Shown here: positions 26,495-35,444 of the stretch, piece after piece | Layout: each line of letters begins with the position of its first letter | How positions within the stretch are numbered: the stretch's first letter is position 1 | NCBI GenBank assembly: GCA_965250245.1 | Contig: OZ252296.1 | Span: 3,472,001-3,536,000 of the forward strand | Reading direction: 5' to 3' | DNA from: JABDIP01 sp965250245 | GTDB taxonomy: Bacteria; Pseudomonadota; Alphaproteobacteria; DSM-16000; Inquilinaceae | DNA length: 64,000 nucleotides | The notes under the pieces: model-generated | The model's database searches: none | What the model was told of the DNA's origin: nothing | Seen by the model: the letters and a program-made list of their open reading frames with translations, nothing else | Translations under genes and position numbers: made by a program

Positions 26495-27307
26495 CTACTG
26501 CAGCAGGCGCAGCAGGTTCTGCGGCAGCTGATTGGCCTGGGCCAGCATCGCCACATTGGCCTGCATCAGCACCTGGGCGGAGGTGAACTTGGTCATCTCC
26601 TCGGCCACGTTGGTGTCCAGCAGGGCCGACTTGGCCGCCGCGATGTTCTCCACCTGAGTGTCGACGTTGCGGGCCCGGAAGTCGAACCGCGACATGTACG
26701 AGCCGAAGGTGGCACGGAAGCTGTTCACCGTGTTGATCGCCGAGGCGACCAGGGAGATCGCCGAGGTGGCGGTGGTCAACGAGGTGACCGTGCTGGCGTT
26801 GACGCCGAGACCGGTCGCCGTGGCGATCACCGTGTTGACGGTGATGGTCTCGGTGGCCGAGCGGCCGACCATGAAGTCGATGGCCGCGGAGACGCTCAGC
26901 AGCTCGGTGCCGTTGAATTCGGTCTGCTCGGCGATCGAGGTGATCTCGTCGCGGAGCTGGGTGAATTCCTCGTTGATGTAGCCGCGGCTGGTGACATCCA
27001 CCGAGCCCGACAGGGCCTGCACCGCCAGGGCCTTCATCCGGGCCAGGATGTCGGAGATCCGGGCCAGGCCGCCATCGGCGACCTGGACGACGGCGTTGCC
27101 ATTGGTGGCGTTGATCGCCGCCTGCCGCAGGGTGACGACATCGGCGTTCAGGTTGGTCGAAATGGCCAGCGAGGCGGCGTCGTCGGACGCCTTCACGATC
27201 CGCGAGCCGCTCGACAGCTTGCCGATCGAATCCCGGGTCATCTGGTCATTGATGTTCAGGAACCGCAGCGCCGTATTGGCGCCGACGTTCGTAGTGACTG
27301 TTGGCAT
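26495..27307 (-). CDS. Flagellin 2
   Basis: A 270-residue flagellin, nearly identical in its helical ends to flagellin 1 (shared SIGKLSSGSRIVKASDDAAS and SALLD, MTKFTSAQVLMQANVAML) but different in the Ser/Thr-rich middle, for example TVNTVIATATGLGVNASTVT. It is exported and polymerises into the filament. The ATG at 27307 is used; the frame runs 27 codons further upstream without homology. It is preceded by its own sigma-54 promoter at 27373-27387, so the two flagellins can be expressed separately. Confidence 0.93.
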   Translation of the reverse strand: MPTVTTNVGANTALRFLNINDQMTRDSIGKLSSGSRIVKASDDAASLAISTNLNADVVTLRQAAINATNGNAVVQVADGGLARISDILARMKALAVQALSGSVDVTSRGYINEEFTQLRDEITSIAEQTEFNGTELLSVSAAIDFMVGRSATETITVNTVIATATGLGVNASTVTSLTTATSAISLVASAINTVNSFRATFGSYMSRFDFRARNVDTQVENIAAAKSALLDTNVAEEMTKFTSAQVLMQANVAMLAQANQLPQNLLRLLQ

Positions 27308-27372
27308 GGTCCTTGTCCTCCATTCCATCGGCTGCCGAAGGCGCACCGAGGGTGAGATGTGCCACCGTCGGA

Positions 27373-27387
27373 GCAAGGGGCATGCCA
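27373..27387 (-). promoter_or_regulatory. Sigma-54 promoter of flagellin 2
   Basis: On the minus strand, TGGCAT (27387-27382), GCCCC, TTGC (27376-27373). It has the same -24/-12 pair as the flagellin 1 promoter, with a leader of about 55 bases to the ATG at 27307. Confidence 0.75.
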
Positions 27388-27466
27388 TCGCCTGGCGAAT
27401 TTTCTCTGTTTTACATCAATGGGTTAGAAGAGGTCGGGCGATGCCTGGCAGGTGGGGCGGCAAGGC

Positions 27467-27636
27467 TTTCCCGGAATGCCGGGAAAAACATGCAGCAAGG
27501 GCGTCGCTTCTTGCCGGGTCGGGACCCCGCGCCGCGGTCCCGGAAATCGAGCCGCTCGGGACCGACCGGACGGTGCCCGGAATCGGCCCCCTTATAGAAT
27601 CGCAATCGGCGACCGCGGTGGAGATGACCCGGCAAG
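27467..27636. promoter_or_regulatory. Shared upstream dyads between two divergent sigma-54 promoters
   Basis: The 497-base gap 27308-27804 has no gene. Between the minus-strand promoter at 27373 and the plus-strand promoter at 27752 lie TTTCCCGG-AATG-CCGGGAAA (27467-27486) and an inverted pair CTTGCCGGGTC (27510-27520) and GACCCGGCAAG (27626-27636). The GCCGGGT core also occurs in the dyad at 26371-26407. These are candidate binding sites for FlbD, encoded at 36814. Confidence 0.45.
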
Positions 27637-27751
27637 AATGTCCGGCCGGTGCAGTTTCAGCCCGGTCAATGCGGCCGGATCGGCGTATGCGGCGCGATGC
27701 GGCTACCAGATTTTCATAACTATTTCAATCGATTAGCGGAATCGTGCCGAT

Positions 27752-27766
27752 TGGCCCGCGGGTTGC
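27752..27766 (+). promoter_or_regulatory. Sigma-54 promoter of the fliK-flgD-flgE operon
   Basis: TGGCCC (27752-27757), five bases, TTGC (27763-27766): one mismatch to TGGCAC-N5-TTGC. It lies 38 bases before the fliK ATG at 27805. Confidence 0.65.
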
Positions 27767-27804
27767 TTCCTTGATGGCGACGCAATTTGCGAGACGACCG
27801 GTCC

Positions 27805-29373
27805 ATGCACAGTTCGCCCATCGATCTCCTGGTCCGCGCACCGGGGCAACGGAAAGCGGAGCCGTCGGAACCCGAAACCGACGGCCGCTTCTCCGACCTG
27901 CTGCGCGCCGAGCCGGAACCGGCGACGGAGCCGACCGAGGCCGCGAGCGGTGCCGAGCCTCCGGAGGCCGTCACTCCGGAAACCGCGGAAGCCGGCGCAC
28001 AACCCGATCCGATCCCGACCGGCACGGCCGACGAAGCGGCCAAGGCCGCCGCGGTCCCGACCGACGCCAAAGCCGTCGTCCAGCCAGTCGCCGCGGTGCC
28101 GGAAGCGATCACCCATGTCGCGCCGGCCGCCGCGACCGGTTCGACGGATGCCGGCACAGTCACAACGAACGGCGGCGCCGCGCCCGCCATGACTGCGGCG
28201 CCGGCCGTTCCGACCCCGAACCCCGCAGGCCCCGGCGACGTGCAGCAGGCGGCCAAACCCGTGGCACCGACCAATCCGGCCCTGCCCGTGGCGGCGGCCC
28301 CGCAAAGCGGTCAGCCATCCCCAGCGACCCCGGTCGAAGTCGCTGCTACGCCCTCGCCGGAGGGTGGCGCAATCCCGAGCACGAGCCCTTCATCCGATCC
28401 GGCGGTGGCGACGGCAACTCGGATGACCGCACCGGTGGTCGAAGATGCGGCCAAGCCGGCAAATAGCCCGACCATCATGGAAACGGGTCAAACCCCGGCG
28501 GCGCAGGCGGCTGCGACGGTCACGCCGGCCGGCACCGCGCCGGCAGTTGGCGCCGGTGTTTCGACGGACTCGACGAACGCCGCGACACCCGATGCGATCA
28601 CGCGCCGCGCGGCGCCGGTGGCGGCTGGCGCCATGCCGAGCCCGGAGGTCGCCGGCGATCCTGAACCGACCGATGATGCGGAACTCCCCGTCCTGCCTGT
28701 CGGCAAGGACCGCGCCGCCAAGCCGGCCGGTCAGACCGCCCTTGCAACCGCCCAGGGCGCCGGCCTGACGAGCAAGGCCGGCGATCCGTCGGCGCTGTCG
28801 CAGGTCCGGGCCGTGGCGCCGACGGACGCGCAGTCCGTCGATCCGCTGCCACCGTCCGGCCAGCCGGATCCGGCCGGCGTGTCCGGCGCCGGCCAGGCTG
28901 CGCGGCCGGCCGCCGAATCCGCGACAATCATCGCCCAGACGCAATCCTCCGCGCCCCCGCCGCCGGCCGCCGACCAGGTCGTGCTGCAGCTGCGCCGCGC
29001 GGTGGCGAACGGCGTCGATCGCCTGACGGTACAGTTGAAGCCCGCGACGCTCGGCCGGGTCGACGTGCAGATGGAGGTCGGGTTCGACGGGCGGGTGCAG
29101 GCGGTGATCTCGGTGGAACGGCCGGAGACCCTGCAGCTGTTGCAGCGCGACGCGCGCACCCTGACCACAGCACTGATGGATGCCGGGCTGCAGGCCGATA
29201 GCGGCAGCCTGAGCTTCAACCTGCGCGGCCAGACCGGCGACCAGGCCGGCGGCAATCAGCGCCTGCCGGATGGCGGACCGCCGGCGCACGACGCCGCCAC
29301 CGACGACCGTCAGGACGCAACCACCAACATCACTCTCAGCCTCGGCTCAGGCCGGGTGGACATCAAGGTCTAG
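27805..29373 (+). CDS. fliK: Flagellar hook-length control protein FliK
   Basis: A 522-residue protein. The first 390 residues are Pro/Ala-rich and probably disordered, as expected for the molecular ruler that is secreted to measure hook length. Residues of about 400-490 form the conserved Flg_hook domain, with LTVQLKPATLGRVDVQMEV, ISVERPETLQLLQRD and LMDAGLQADSGSLSFNL, which switches export specificity at FlhB. The ATG at 27805 is preferred to TTG 27787. It heads an operon with flgD (nine-base gap) and flgE. Confidence 0.88.
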   Translation: MHSSPIDLLVRAPGQRKAEPSEPETDGRFSDLLRAEPEPATEPTEAASGAEPPEAVTPETAEAGAQPDPIPTGTADEAAKAAAVPTDAKAVVQPVAAVPEAITHVAPAAATGSTDAGTVTTNGGAAPAMTAAPAVPTPNPAGPGDVQQAAKPVAPTNPALPVAAAPQSGQPSPATPVEVAATPSPEGGAIPSTSPSSDPAVATATRMTAPVVEDAAKPANSPTIMETGQTPAAQAAATVTPAGTAPAVGAGVSTDSTNAATPDAITRRAAPVAAGAMPSPEVAGDPEPTDDAELPVLPVGKDRAAKPAGQTALATAQGAGLTSKAGDPSALSQVRAVAPTDAQSVDPLPPSGQPDPAGVSGAGQAARPAAESATIIAQTQSSAPPPPAADQVVLQLRRAVANGVDRLTVQLKPATLGRVDVQMEVGFDGRVQAVISVERPETLQLLQRDARTLTTALMDAGLQADSGSLSFNLRGQTGDQAGGNQRLPDGGPPAHDAATDDRQDATTNITLSLGSGRVDIKV

Positions 29374-29382
29374 GAGGTCCCC

Positions 29383-30054
29383 ATGGACATCGGCGCTCTG
29401 ACAAGCACAGCCGGCTCCGCCGGCAGCGACGCGGCCCGCGCGACGATCAGCGACACCTTCGACACCTTCCTGACGCTGCTGACGACCCAGTTGCAGTACC
29501 AGGACCCGATCGACCCGATGAACACCGACGAGTTCACCAACCAGCTCGTCCAGTTCAGTCAGGTGGAGCAGCAGATCGCCTCGAACGACAAGCTGGACGC
29601 GCTGCTGGGCCAGGGCGGATTCAGCCAGGTGAGCTTCGCCGCCTCGTTGACCGGCAAGTCGGCCGAGTTCCCGGGATCCGAGCTGAGCTATGACGGCACC
29701 ACGCCGCTCGCCTTTGGCTATCGCATGCCGGTCGGCGCCGACAGCGCCACGATCAACATCCGCGACGGCCGTGGCACGCTGGTCCACACCGCGACCGCCG
29801 ACACCACCGCGGGGCGGCATCCGTTCACCTGGGCCGGCGAGACGCTGGACGGTTCGACCGCCCTGCCCGGCACCTACAGCATCGAGGTGGTCGCCCAGGA
29901 CGTGAATGGCGAGCCGCTTGCGGTCGAGACCAGCGTGGCGCGTCGCGTCACCGGCGTCGATCTGAGCGGCACCAGCATCCTGGTCGAGACCGCCGACGGC
30001 GCCTTCGACATGAACGACATCATCGCCATCCGCGACCCCGAGAGCGGCGCGTGA
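29383..30054 (+). CDS. flgD: Flagellar hook assembly scaffold FlgD
   Basis: A 223-residue hook cap protein. The N-terminal signature FLTLLTTQLQYQDPIDPMNT followed by EFTNQLVQFSQVEQQI is diagnostic. The C-terminal part has the FlgD Ig-like/tudor fold, including the GRHPFTWAGETLDGS region. FlgD is exported and caps the growing hook. AGGAGGT lies just before the ATG, and the gene follows fliK by nine bases. Confidence 0.94.
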   Translation: MDIGALTSTAGSAGSDAARATISDTFDTFLTLLTTQLQYQDPIDPMNTDEFTNQLVQFSQVEQQIASNDKLDALLGQGGFSQVSFAASLTGKSAEFPGSELSYDGTTPLAFGYRMPVGADSATINIRDGRGTLVHTATADTTAGRHPFTWAGETLDGSTALPGTYSIEVVAQDVNGEPLAVETSVARRVTGVDLSGTSILVETADGAFDMNDIIAIRDPESGA

Positions 30055-30118
30055 GAGCACACATCAGCGCCGGCCCCGCCGGCCGGCAACTGGAATTGAG
30101 TGGGAAGGAGCACACGAT

Positions 30119-31939
30119 ATGAGCATCTACGGCGCGATGTTTTCCGGCGTCTCGGGGCTGTCGGCGCAGAGCCAGGCCCTGGGCATGATCTCGGACAACA
30201 TCTCCAACGTGAACACGGTCGGCTACAAGGCGACAAAGGCCCGGTTCTCGACGCTGGTGACCGCCAGCCCGACGGCGAACAGCTATTCGCCGGGCGGCGT
30301 GCGCTCGCTGCCGCAGGCGATGATCGACCGGCAGGGCCTGCTGCAATCCTCGGAATCGCCGATGGACATCGCCATCAGCGGCGACGGGTTCTTCGTGGTG
30401 GCCGAGTCGACCATGCCGACCCAGGGCGACGCTTACAGCTACACCCGGGCCGGATCGTTCACGCCGGACGCCGCCGGGTTCCTGCGCAATGCCGCCGGCT
30501 TCTTCCTGCAGGGCTGGCGCCTCGACCCGAACGGCAATCTGGCGCCGGGCGTCAACCCGAACGTTCTCTCCAGCCTGGAGACCGTGAACATCAACAACCT
30601 GACCGGCACGGTGGAGTCCACCGAGGAGATCACCGTGGCTGCCAACCTGCCGGCCTCCGCGCCGATCGTGGCGGCGGTGCCGACCAGTATCGTCGACATG
30701 TCCGGCAACATCAGCCGGTCCAGCACCCTGCCGAATTCGACCACCCAGACCTTCACCATCTATGACGATGCCGGCGCGCCCTTCACCGCGACGCTGACCT
30801 ACACGCAGACCGCGGTGGGTGTCTCCGGCGGCGCCGATGTTGCCTGGGACGTGCAGGTCACCGCGCTGACCGACTCGTCCGGCGGCAACGCGCTGACCTC
30901 GGCGCACACGCCGGTCGGCATCACCTATGACTTCGACACCGGTGCGCTGACCTCGGCGGGCAGCTTCGGCATCGACTTCAATGCCCTGACCACAGGCCCA
31001 AGCTTCAATGGCGGCGGCAGCACCTCGGTCGACATGGTCGGCACAACGTCGACCATCGGTGGCCTGACGCTGTCGTCGACGCCGAACGGCTCGGCCAGCC
31101 TGGCCAACTCGCCGTTGGGGTCGACCTTCCCGATGACCGTGGAGATCTTCGACAGCCTCGGCGTCGCCTATGACATCACCGTGCGCTATGTGAAGACCGG
31201 GATCACCGCCTCGGCGCCGATCACATCGACCTGGGACGTCTATGTGCAGGACCTGACACGGGTCAGCGACGGCGCCCAGATCGCCGGCGCGCCGTCGGAT
31301 CCGGACGATCCGGCCACTTGGGGCACGCCGTTCGGCAGCCTGACCTTCAACGATACCGGGCAGTTGATCTCCACCTCGTCGCAGCCCGCGCCGGCGCCCG
31401 GAACGCCGCTGACCCTGGCCCTCGACATGTCGGGCTACGCCTTGACCAACGGCGCCACCTGGGTCGACGGCACCACCAGCACCATCACCATGAACGTCGG
31501 CATCGCCGGCACCCAGGAAGGCCTGACGCAGTTCTCCGGCGAGTATCTGGTGTCGCTGATCGAGCAGGATGGCGTCCAGTTCGGTTCCTTCACCAGCGTG
31601 CAGATCGACGAGGCGGGGATCGTGACCGCGATCTTCGACAATGGCCGCACCCTGCCGATCTTCCAGGTACCCCTGGCGACCTTCGCCAATGCCAACGGGC
31701 TCCTGGCGCGCAGCGGGAACGTCTACATCGAGACCACCCAGTCGGGGCAGTTCTTCCTGAGGGCCGCCAATTCCGGCGGGGCCGGACAGGTCGAGTCGGG
31801 CGCGCTGGAGGCCTCCACGGTCGATCTGGCGACCGAGTTCACCGACATGATCATCACCCAAAGGGCCTATTCGGCGAGCGCCAAGATCATCACGACAGCC
31901 GATGAAATGCTCGACGAATTGGTGAGGATTAAGCGTTAG
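30119..31939 (+). CDS. flgE: Flagellar hook protein FlgE
   Basis: A 606-residue hook protein, longer than the 400-residue enteric form but usual for alphaproteobacteria. It begins SIYGAMFSGVSGLSAQSQAL and ISDNISNVNTVGYKATK, the rod/hook N-terminal motif, and ends with ALEASTVDLATEFTDMIITQ and a helix typical of the C-terminal D0 domain. The middle is built of Thr/Ser/Gly-rich beta domains. It ends the fliK-flgD-flgE operon, and a GC-rich palindromic hairpin follows. Confidence 0.94.
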   Translation: MSIYGAMFSGVSGLSAQSQALGMISDNISNVNTVGYKATKARFSTLVTASPTANSYSPGGVRSLPQAMIDRQGLLQSSESPMDIAISGDGFFVVAESTMPTQGDAYSYTRAGSFTPDAAGFLRNAAGFFLQGWRLDPNGNLAPGVNPNVLSSLETVNINNLTGTVESTEEITVAANLPASAPIVAAVPTSIVDMSGNISRSSTLPNSTTQTFTIYDDAGAPFTATLTYTQTAVGVSGGADVAWDVQVTALTDSSGGNALTSAHTPVGITYDFDTGALTSAGSFGIDFNALTTGPSFNGGGSTSVDMVGTTSTIGGLTLSSTPNGSASLANSPLGSTFPMTVEIFDSLGVAYDITVRYVKTGITASAPITSTWDVYVQDLTRVSDGAQIAGAPSDPDDPATWGTPFGSLTFNDTGQLISTSSQPAPAPGTPLTLALDMSGYALTNGATWVDGTTSTITMNVGIAGTQEGLTQFSGEYLVSLIEQDGVQFGSFTSVQIDEAGIVTAIFDNGRTLPIFQVPLATFANANGLLARSGNVYIETTQSGQFFLRAANSGGAGQVESGALEASTVDLATEFTDMIITQRAYSASAKIITTADEMLDELVRIKR

Positions 31940-31971
31940 TCAGACGAGTTCTATAGAGCACAGGTAATAAC

Positions 31972-32001
31972 CGGCCGGTCGCAGAAATGGCGTCCGGCCG
32001 G
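31972..32001 (+). terminator. Possible terminator after flgE
   Basis: CCGGCCGG at 31972-31979 and again at 31994-32001 can pair across a 14-base loop, followed by GCTTTG. The T run is poor, so this is weak. Confidence 0.3.
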
Positions 32002-32012
32002 GCTTTGCTCGA

Positions 32013-32051
32013 TTAGCGTTCGATTAACCTCGTTCCTTAGCCCTTTCTTAA
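32013..32051 (+). promoter_or_regulatory. Two tandem candidate CtrA boxes upstream of sciP
   Basis: TTAG-N7-TTAA occurs at 32013-32027 and again at 32037-32051, each seven of eight to TTAA-N7-TTAA and 24 bases apart, about two helical turns. The sciP ATG is at 32113. In Caulobacter sciP is activated by CtrA, and its product then blocks CtrA, so this spacing fits the known loop. Confidence 0.6.
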
Positions 32052-32112
32052 AACGGGAAACATACCCTTCGATGATGCATCTAGCGTTCATGATCGAGCG
32101 TAGGAGCTTTGG

Positions 32113-32418
32113 ATGAGGCAGTCGCAGGATGCGCGCCAACGCGCGGTGATTGGGCCGGCAGGTAAGCCCCTCTCTATTGAGGACTTGCCGTCGCCGAACA
32201 CCAAACGTTGGGTCAGCCGTCGCAAAGCAGAAGTCGTCACAGCAGTGCGCAGCGGTTTGCTGAGCCTGGAGGACGCGTGCGCTCGCTACAATATTTCGAT
32301 CGAAGAGTTCCTGTCGTGGCAGCGCCTGATCGAGAGTCACGGCGTGCCGGGCCTTCGCGCCACGCGGCTTCAGGACTACCGTCAGTCGGGCAGGGAATCG
32401 GCCGGGGCGCTCGACTGA
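32113..32418 (+). CDS. sciP: CtrA inhibitor SciP (DUF1153 family)
   Basis: A 101-residue protein with the DUF1153 helix-turn-helix: LPSPNTKRWVSRRKAEVVTA, GLLSLEDACARYNISIEEFL and WQRLIESHGVPGLRATRLQ. In Caulobacter SciP binds CtrA on DNA and blocks recruitment of RNA polymerase, shutting off CtrA genes in G1. Its place between flgE and fliF, with two CtrA boxes upstream and a strong terminator downstream, makes it its own unit inside the flagellar cluster. Confidence 0.92.
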   Translation: MRQSQDARQRAVIGPAGKPLSIEDLPSPNTKRWVSRRKAEVVTAVRSGLLSLEDACARYNISIEEFLSWQRLIESHGVPGLRATRLQDYRQSGRESAGALD

Positions 32419-32445
32419 ACCGTTTGGGGATACCGAGCATTCGGG

Positions 32446-32475
32446 ACGCCGTTCATCGCGAACGGCGTTTTTTTT
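32446..32475 (+). terminator. Strong rho-independent terminator after sciP
   Basis: Stem ACGCCGTTC (32446-32454) and GAACGGCGT (32460-32468), loop ATCGC, followed by a run of eight T residues. Confidence 0.9.
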
Positions 32476-32578
32476 GTTCCAAAACAGGGCGTTGCGCTGC
32501 ACCGGATCGAAATCCGATCATCCAGATTGCATCGACATCGCGCCGAAGTTGCATAATGCGATAGGGCGATGACTTATA

Positions 32579-32613
32579 GGCAATTATTGCCGGCACTTTT
32601 AACCATACATTCA
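32579..32613 (+). promoter_or_regulatory. Candidate CtrA box and palindrome upstream of fliF
   Basis: TTAACCAT begins a TTAA-N7-TTCA box (32599-32613), 55 bases before the fliF start. A palindrome GGCAAT-T-ATTGCC precedes it at 32579-32591. In Caulobacter the fliF promoter is CtrA-controlled. The rest of 32476-32667 shows no gene. Confidence 0.5.
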
Positions 32614-32667
32614 GCACACGAAAGCTACCGTCTCGGATAAGCAGAATCGAGACGGGACCTGCAACCC

Positions 32668-34365
32668 TTGGATGCATTAAGCCAGACGCTGCGAAGCCTC
32701 GGGCCGGTGCGCCTTGCCGCCATCGGCGCGGTGGCGATCGGGCTGATCGCCTTCTTCGCCTTCGTCACCACCCGTCTGTCCACCGCCGACATGACGCTGC
32801 TGTATGGCGAGCTGGACCTGGCCGACAGCGGCGAGATCGCCTCCCGCCTCGACAGCCTGGACATCCCATACCAGATTCGCGGCAATGGTGCGGCGATCAT
32901 GGTCCCCGGCGACCAGGTCGACCGCGCCCGGCTGCTGATCGCCCAGGACGGGCTGCCCAAGGGCGGCTCGCTGGGCTATGAGATCTTCGACCGCACCGAC
33001 GGTTTCGGCAGCTCGAATTTCGTCCAGAACATCAACCGCTTGCGGGCCCTGGAAGGGGAGCTGTCGCGGACCATTGCGACCATCTCCAATGTCCGCCAGG
33101 CGCGCGTGCATCTTGTGCTGCCGGAGCGCGAGCTGTTCAGCCGCGACCGCCAGCAGTCCAGCGCGTCGGTATTCCTGCGCCTGCGCGGCGGGCTGGGCGG
33201 CCAGCAGATCGTCGCGGTGCAGCACCTCGTCGCCGCCGCGGTGCCGAGCCTGGAGCCGCAGAACGTCTCCGTCGTGGACGATCGCGGCAATCTCCTGGCG
33301 CGCGGCACCGACGGCGCGGACGGGGCCACGGGCCTGTCGACCGCGGAGGAGATGCGCCGCAACTACGAGTTGCGCCTGGCGCAGTCGCTGGAGGATCTGC
33401 TGGCCCGCACCGTCGGCTCCGGCAAGGTCCGGGCGCAGATCAGCGCCGATATGGATTTCGACCGAGTCACGTCGACGGAGGAGCTGTTCGACCCGAACAG
33501 CCAGGTCGCCCGGTCCAGCCAGTTGACCGAGGAGACCAGCGAATCCAACGAGGATGACGGCGCCGACCCGGTCTCGGTCGCCAACACGCTGCCGGAGGCC
33601 GACGCGCTGGCCCCCTTGGGCGGCGCCAGCGCCAGCAACCGCACCGAGACGCTGCAGGAAACGGTCAACTACGAGATCAGCCGCACCGTGCTGAACACGG
33701 TGCGGGACAGCGGCATCGTGCGGCGGCTGTCGGTCGCGGTGCTGATCGACGGCACCTATCAGGAGGTCGCCGACGGCGACCCGGTCTACCAGCCCCGCGG
33801 CGACGAGGAGCTGGCGCAGATCGACGCGCTGGTGCGCTCGGCGATCGGATTCGACGCCGAACGCGGCGATTCCGTCGAGATCATCAACATGCAGTTCGTC
33901 GCCCCGGAGGTGCCGCTGGGCGTCGAGGATGGCGGGCTGCTGATGGGTCTCGACCGGCATGACATCCTGCGCATCGCCGAGCTTCTGGTGATGGGCGTGG
34001 TGGCGGTGCTGGTGATCGTGCTGGTGGTGCGGCCGCTGCTGAACCGGATCATGGATCTCGGCGACGGCGCCCCGGCCGGCGACGGCTACGACGCCCTGCT
34101 GCCCGACAGCACCAGCCTGCCGAAGGCCCTGGCAGGGCCCACCGGCGAAGCGCTGCCCGGCGCCGCCGAGCTGCAGATGATCGAGAGCGGCACGGCACTG
34201 CCGGCCGCCGAGGGTCCGGACAGCGCCCCCGGCAGCAGCATCAACATCGACCGGGTCGACGGCCGGGTGCGGGAATCCTCGGTGAAGAAGATCGGCGAGA
34301 TCGTCGACAAGCATCCGGAGGAGTCGATCTCGATCATCCGCAACTGGATGTACCAGGAGACATGA
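32668..34365 (+). CDS. fliF: Flagellar MS-ring protein FliF
   Basis: A 565-residue MS-ring protein. There is an N-terminal membrane helix at about residues 15-35 (LAAIGAVAIGLIAFFAFV), then ring-building motifs with LDSLDIPYQIRGNGAAIMVP and RALEGELSRTIATISNVRQA, a YscJ/FliF periplasmic region, and a second membrane helix near 435-455. The cytoplasmic tail ends RVRESSVKKIGEIVDKHPEE, the FliG-binding segment. The start is TTG at 32668; no ATG lies nearby in frame. It heads a long operon through flhG. Confidence 0.93.
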   Translation: MDALSQTLRSLGPVRLAAIGAVAIGLIAFFAFVTTRLSTADMTLLYGELDLADSGEIASRLDSLDIPYQIRGNGAAIMVPGDQVDRARLLIAQDGLPKGGSLGYEIFDRTDGFGSSNFVQNINRLRALEGELSRTIATISNVRQARVHLVLPERELFSRDRQQSSASVFLRLRGGLGGQQIVAVQHLVAAAVPSLEPQNVSVVDDRGNLLARGTDGADGATGLSTAEEMRRNYELRLAQSLEDLLARTVGSGKVRAQISADMDFDRVTSTEELFDPNSQVARSSQLTEETSESNEDDGADPVSVANTLPEADALAPLGGASASNRTETLQETVNYEISRTVLNTVRDSGIVRRLSVAVLIDGTYQEVADGDPVYQPRGDEELAQIDALVRSAIGFDAERGDSVEIINMQFVAPEVPLGVEDGGLLMGLDRHDILRIAELLVMGVVAVLVIVLVVRPLLNRIMDLGDGAPAGDGYDALLPDSTSLPKALAGPTGEALPGAAELQMIESGTALPAAEGPDSAPGSSINIDRVDGRVRESSVKKIGEIVDKHPEESISIIRNWMYQET

Positions 34366-34418
34366 TGTCCGCGCCCCTGCCCCACCCAATCCGCATCCCG
34401 GCGGGAGGCTAGACGCCC

Positions 34419-35444
34419 ATGTCGTCGCTGCAGGTGCGCGAGGATTACCGCGGCCTTTCCGGACCGGAGAAGGCGGCGATCCTGCTGCTGGCCATCGGCG
34501 AGGAGAACGCCGCCCGCCTCTTCGTCTACATGGACGACGAGGAGATCATGGAGCTCTCCCAGATCATGGCCACGCTGGGCACGGTCAGCGCCAACCTGGT
34601 CGAGCGGCTCTGCGTCGAGTTTGTCGAGCAGATCTCCTCCACCGGCGCCCTGGTCGGCACCTTCGACAGCACGGAGCGGTTGCTGGCCAAGGTGATGGAC
34701 CGCGAGCGGGTCGACGCCATCATGGAGGAGATCCGCGGGCCGGCCGGCCGCACCATGTGGGAGAAGATGGCCAATGTCAGTGAGGCCGTCCTCGCCAACT
34801 ATCTGAAGAACGAATACCCGCAGACCGTCGCCGTGGTCCTGTCGAAGATCAAGTCGGACCATGCCGCCCGCGTCCTGACCCTGCTGCCCGACAGCTTCGC
34901 CATGGAGGTGGTGATGCGCATGCTGCGCATGGAGGCGGTGCAGAAGGAGGTGCTGGACGACGTGGAGCGCACCTTGCGCAACGAGTTCATGTCGAACCTG
35001 GCGCGGACCAACCGGCGCGACTCCCACGAGCTGATGGCGGACATCTTCAACAACCTGGACCGCCAGACCGAGAGCAAGTTCATCTCCGCCCTGGAAGAGC
35101 GCAACACCGACAGCGCCGAGAAGATCAAGGCGCTGATGTTCACCTTCGAGGATCTCGGCAAGCTCGACCCCCAGGGCATCCAGACGCTTCTGCGCGCGGT
35201 GGAGAAGGAAAAGCTGGCGATGGGCCTGAAGGGCGCGTCGGAGAGCCTGCGCGACCTGTTCTTCTCCAACATGTCCGAGCGCGCCGCCAAGCTGCTGCGC
35301 GAGGACATGCAGGCCATGGGCCCGGTGCGGCTGAAGGAGGTCGACGAGGCACAGATGCACATGGTGCAGATCGCCAAGGACCTCGCCGCGCGCGGCGAGA
35401 TCATCATCGCCGATGGCAGCTCGGACGACGAACTTGTCTACTAG
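34419..35444 (+). CDS. fliG: Flagellar motor switch protein FliG
   Basis: A 341-residue rotor protein linking FliF to the C-ring and contacting the stator. It begins LSGPEKAAILLLAIGEENAA, the middle domain has EYPQTVAVVLSKIKSDHAA, and the C-terminal domain includes the charged helix and FTFEDLGKLDPQGIQTLL, whose charged residues interact with MotA. The ribosome binding site GGGAGG lies ahead of the ATG. Its end overlaps fliH by 32 bases. Confidence 0.94.
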   Translation: MSSLQVREDYRGLSGPEKAAILLLAIGEENAARLFVYMDDEEIMELSQIMATLGTVSANLVERLCVEFVEQISSTGALVGTFDSTERLLAKVMDRERVDAIMEEIRGPAGRTMWEKMANVSEAVLANYLKNEYPQTVAVVLSKIKSDHAARVLTLLPDSFAMEVVMRMLRMEAVQKEVLDDVERTLRNEFMSNLARTNRRDSHELMADIFNNLDRQTESKFISALEERNTDSAEKIKALMFTFEDLGKLDPQGIQTLLRAVEKEKLAMGLKGASESLRDLFFSNMSERAAKLLREDMQAMGPVRLKEVDEAQMHMVQIAKDLAARGEIIIADGSSDDELVY

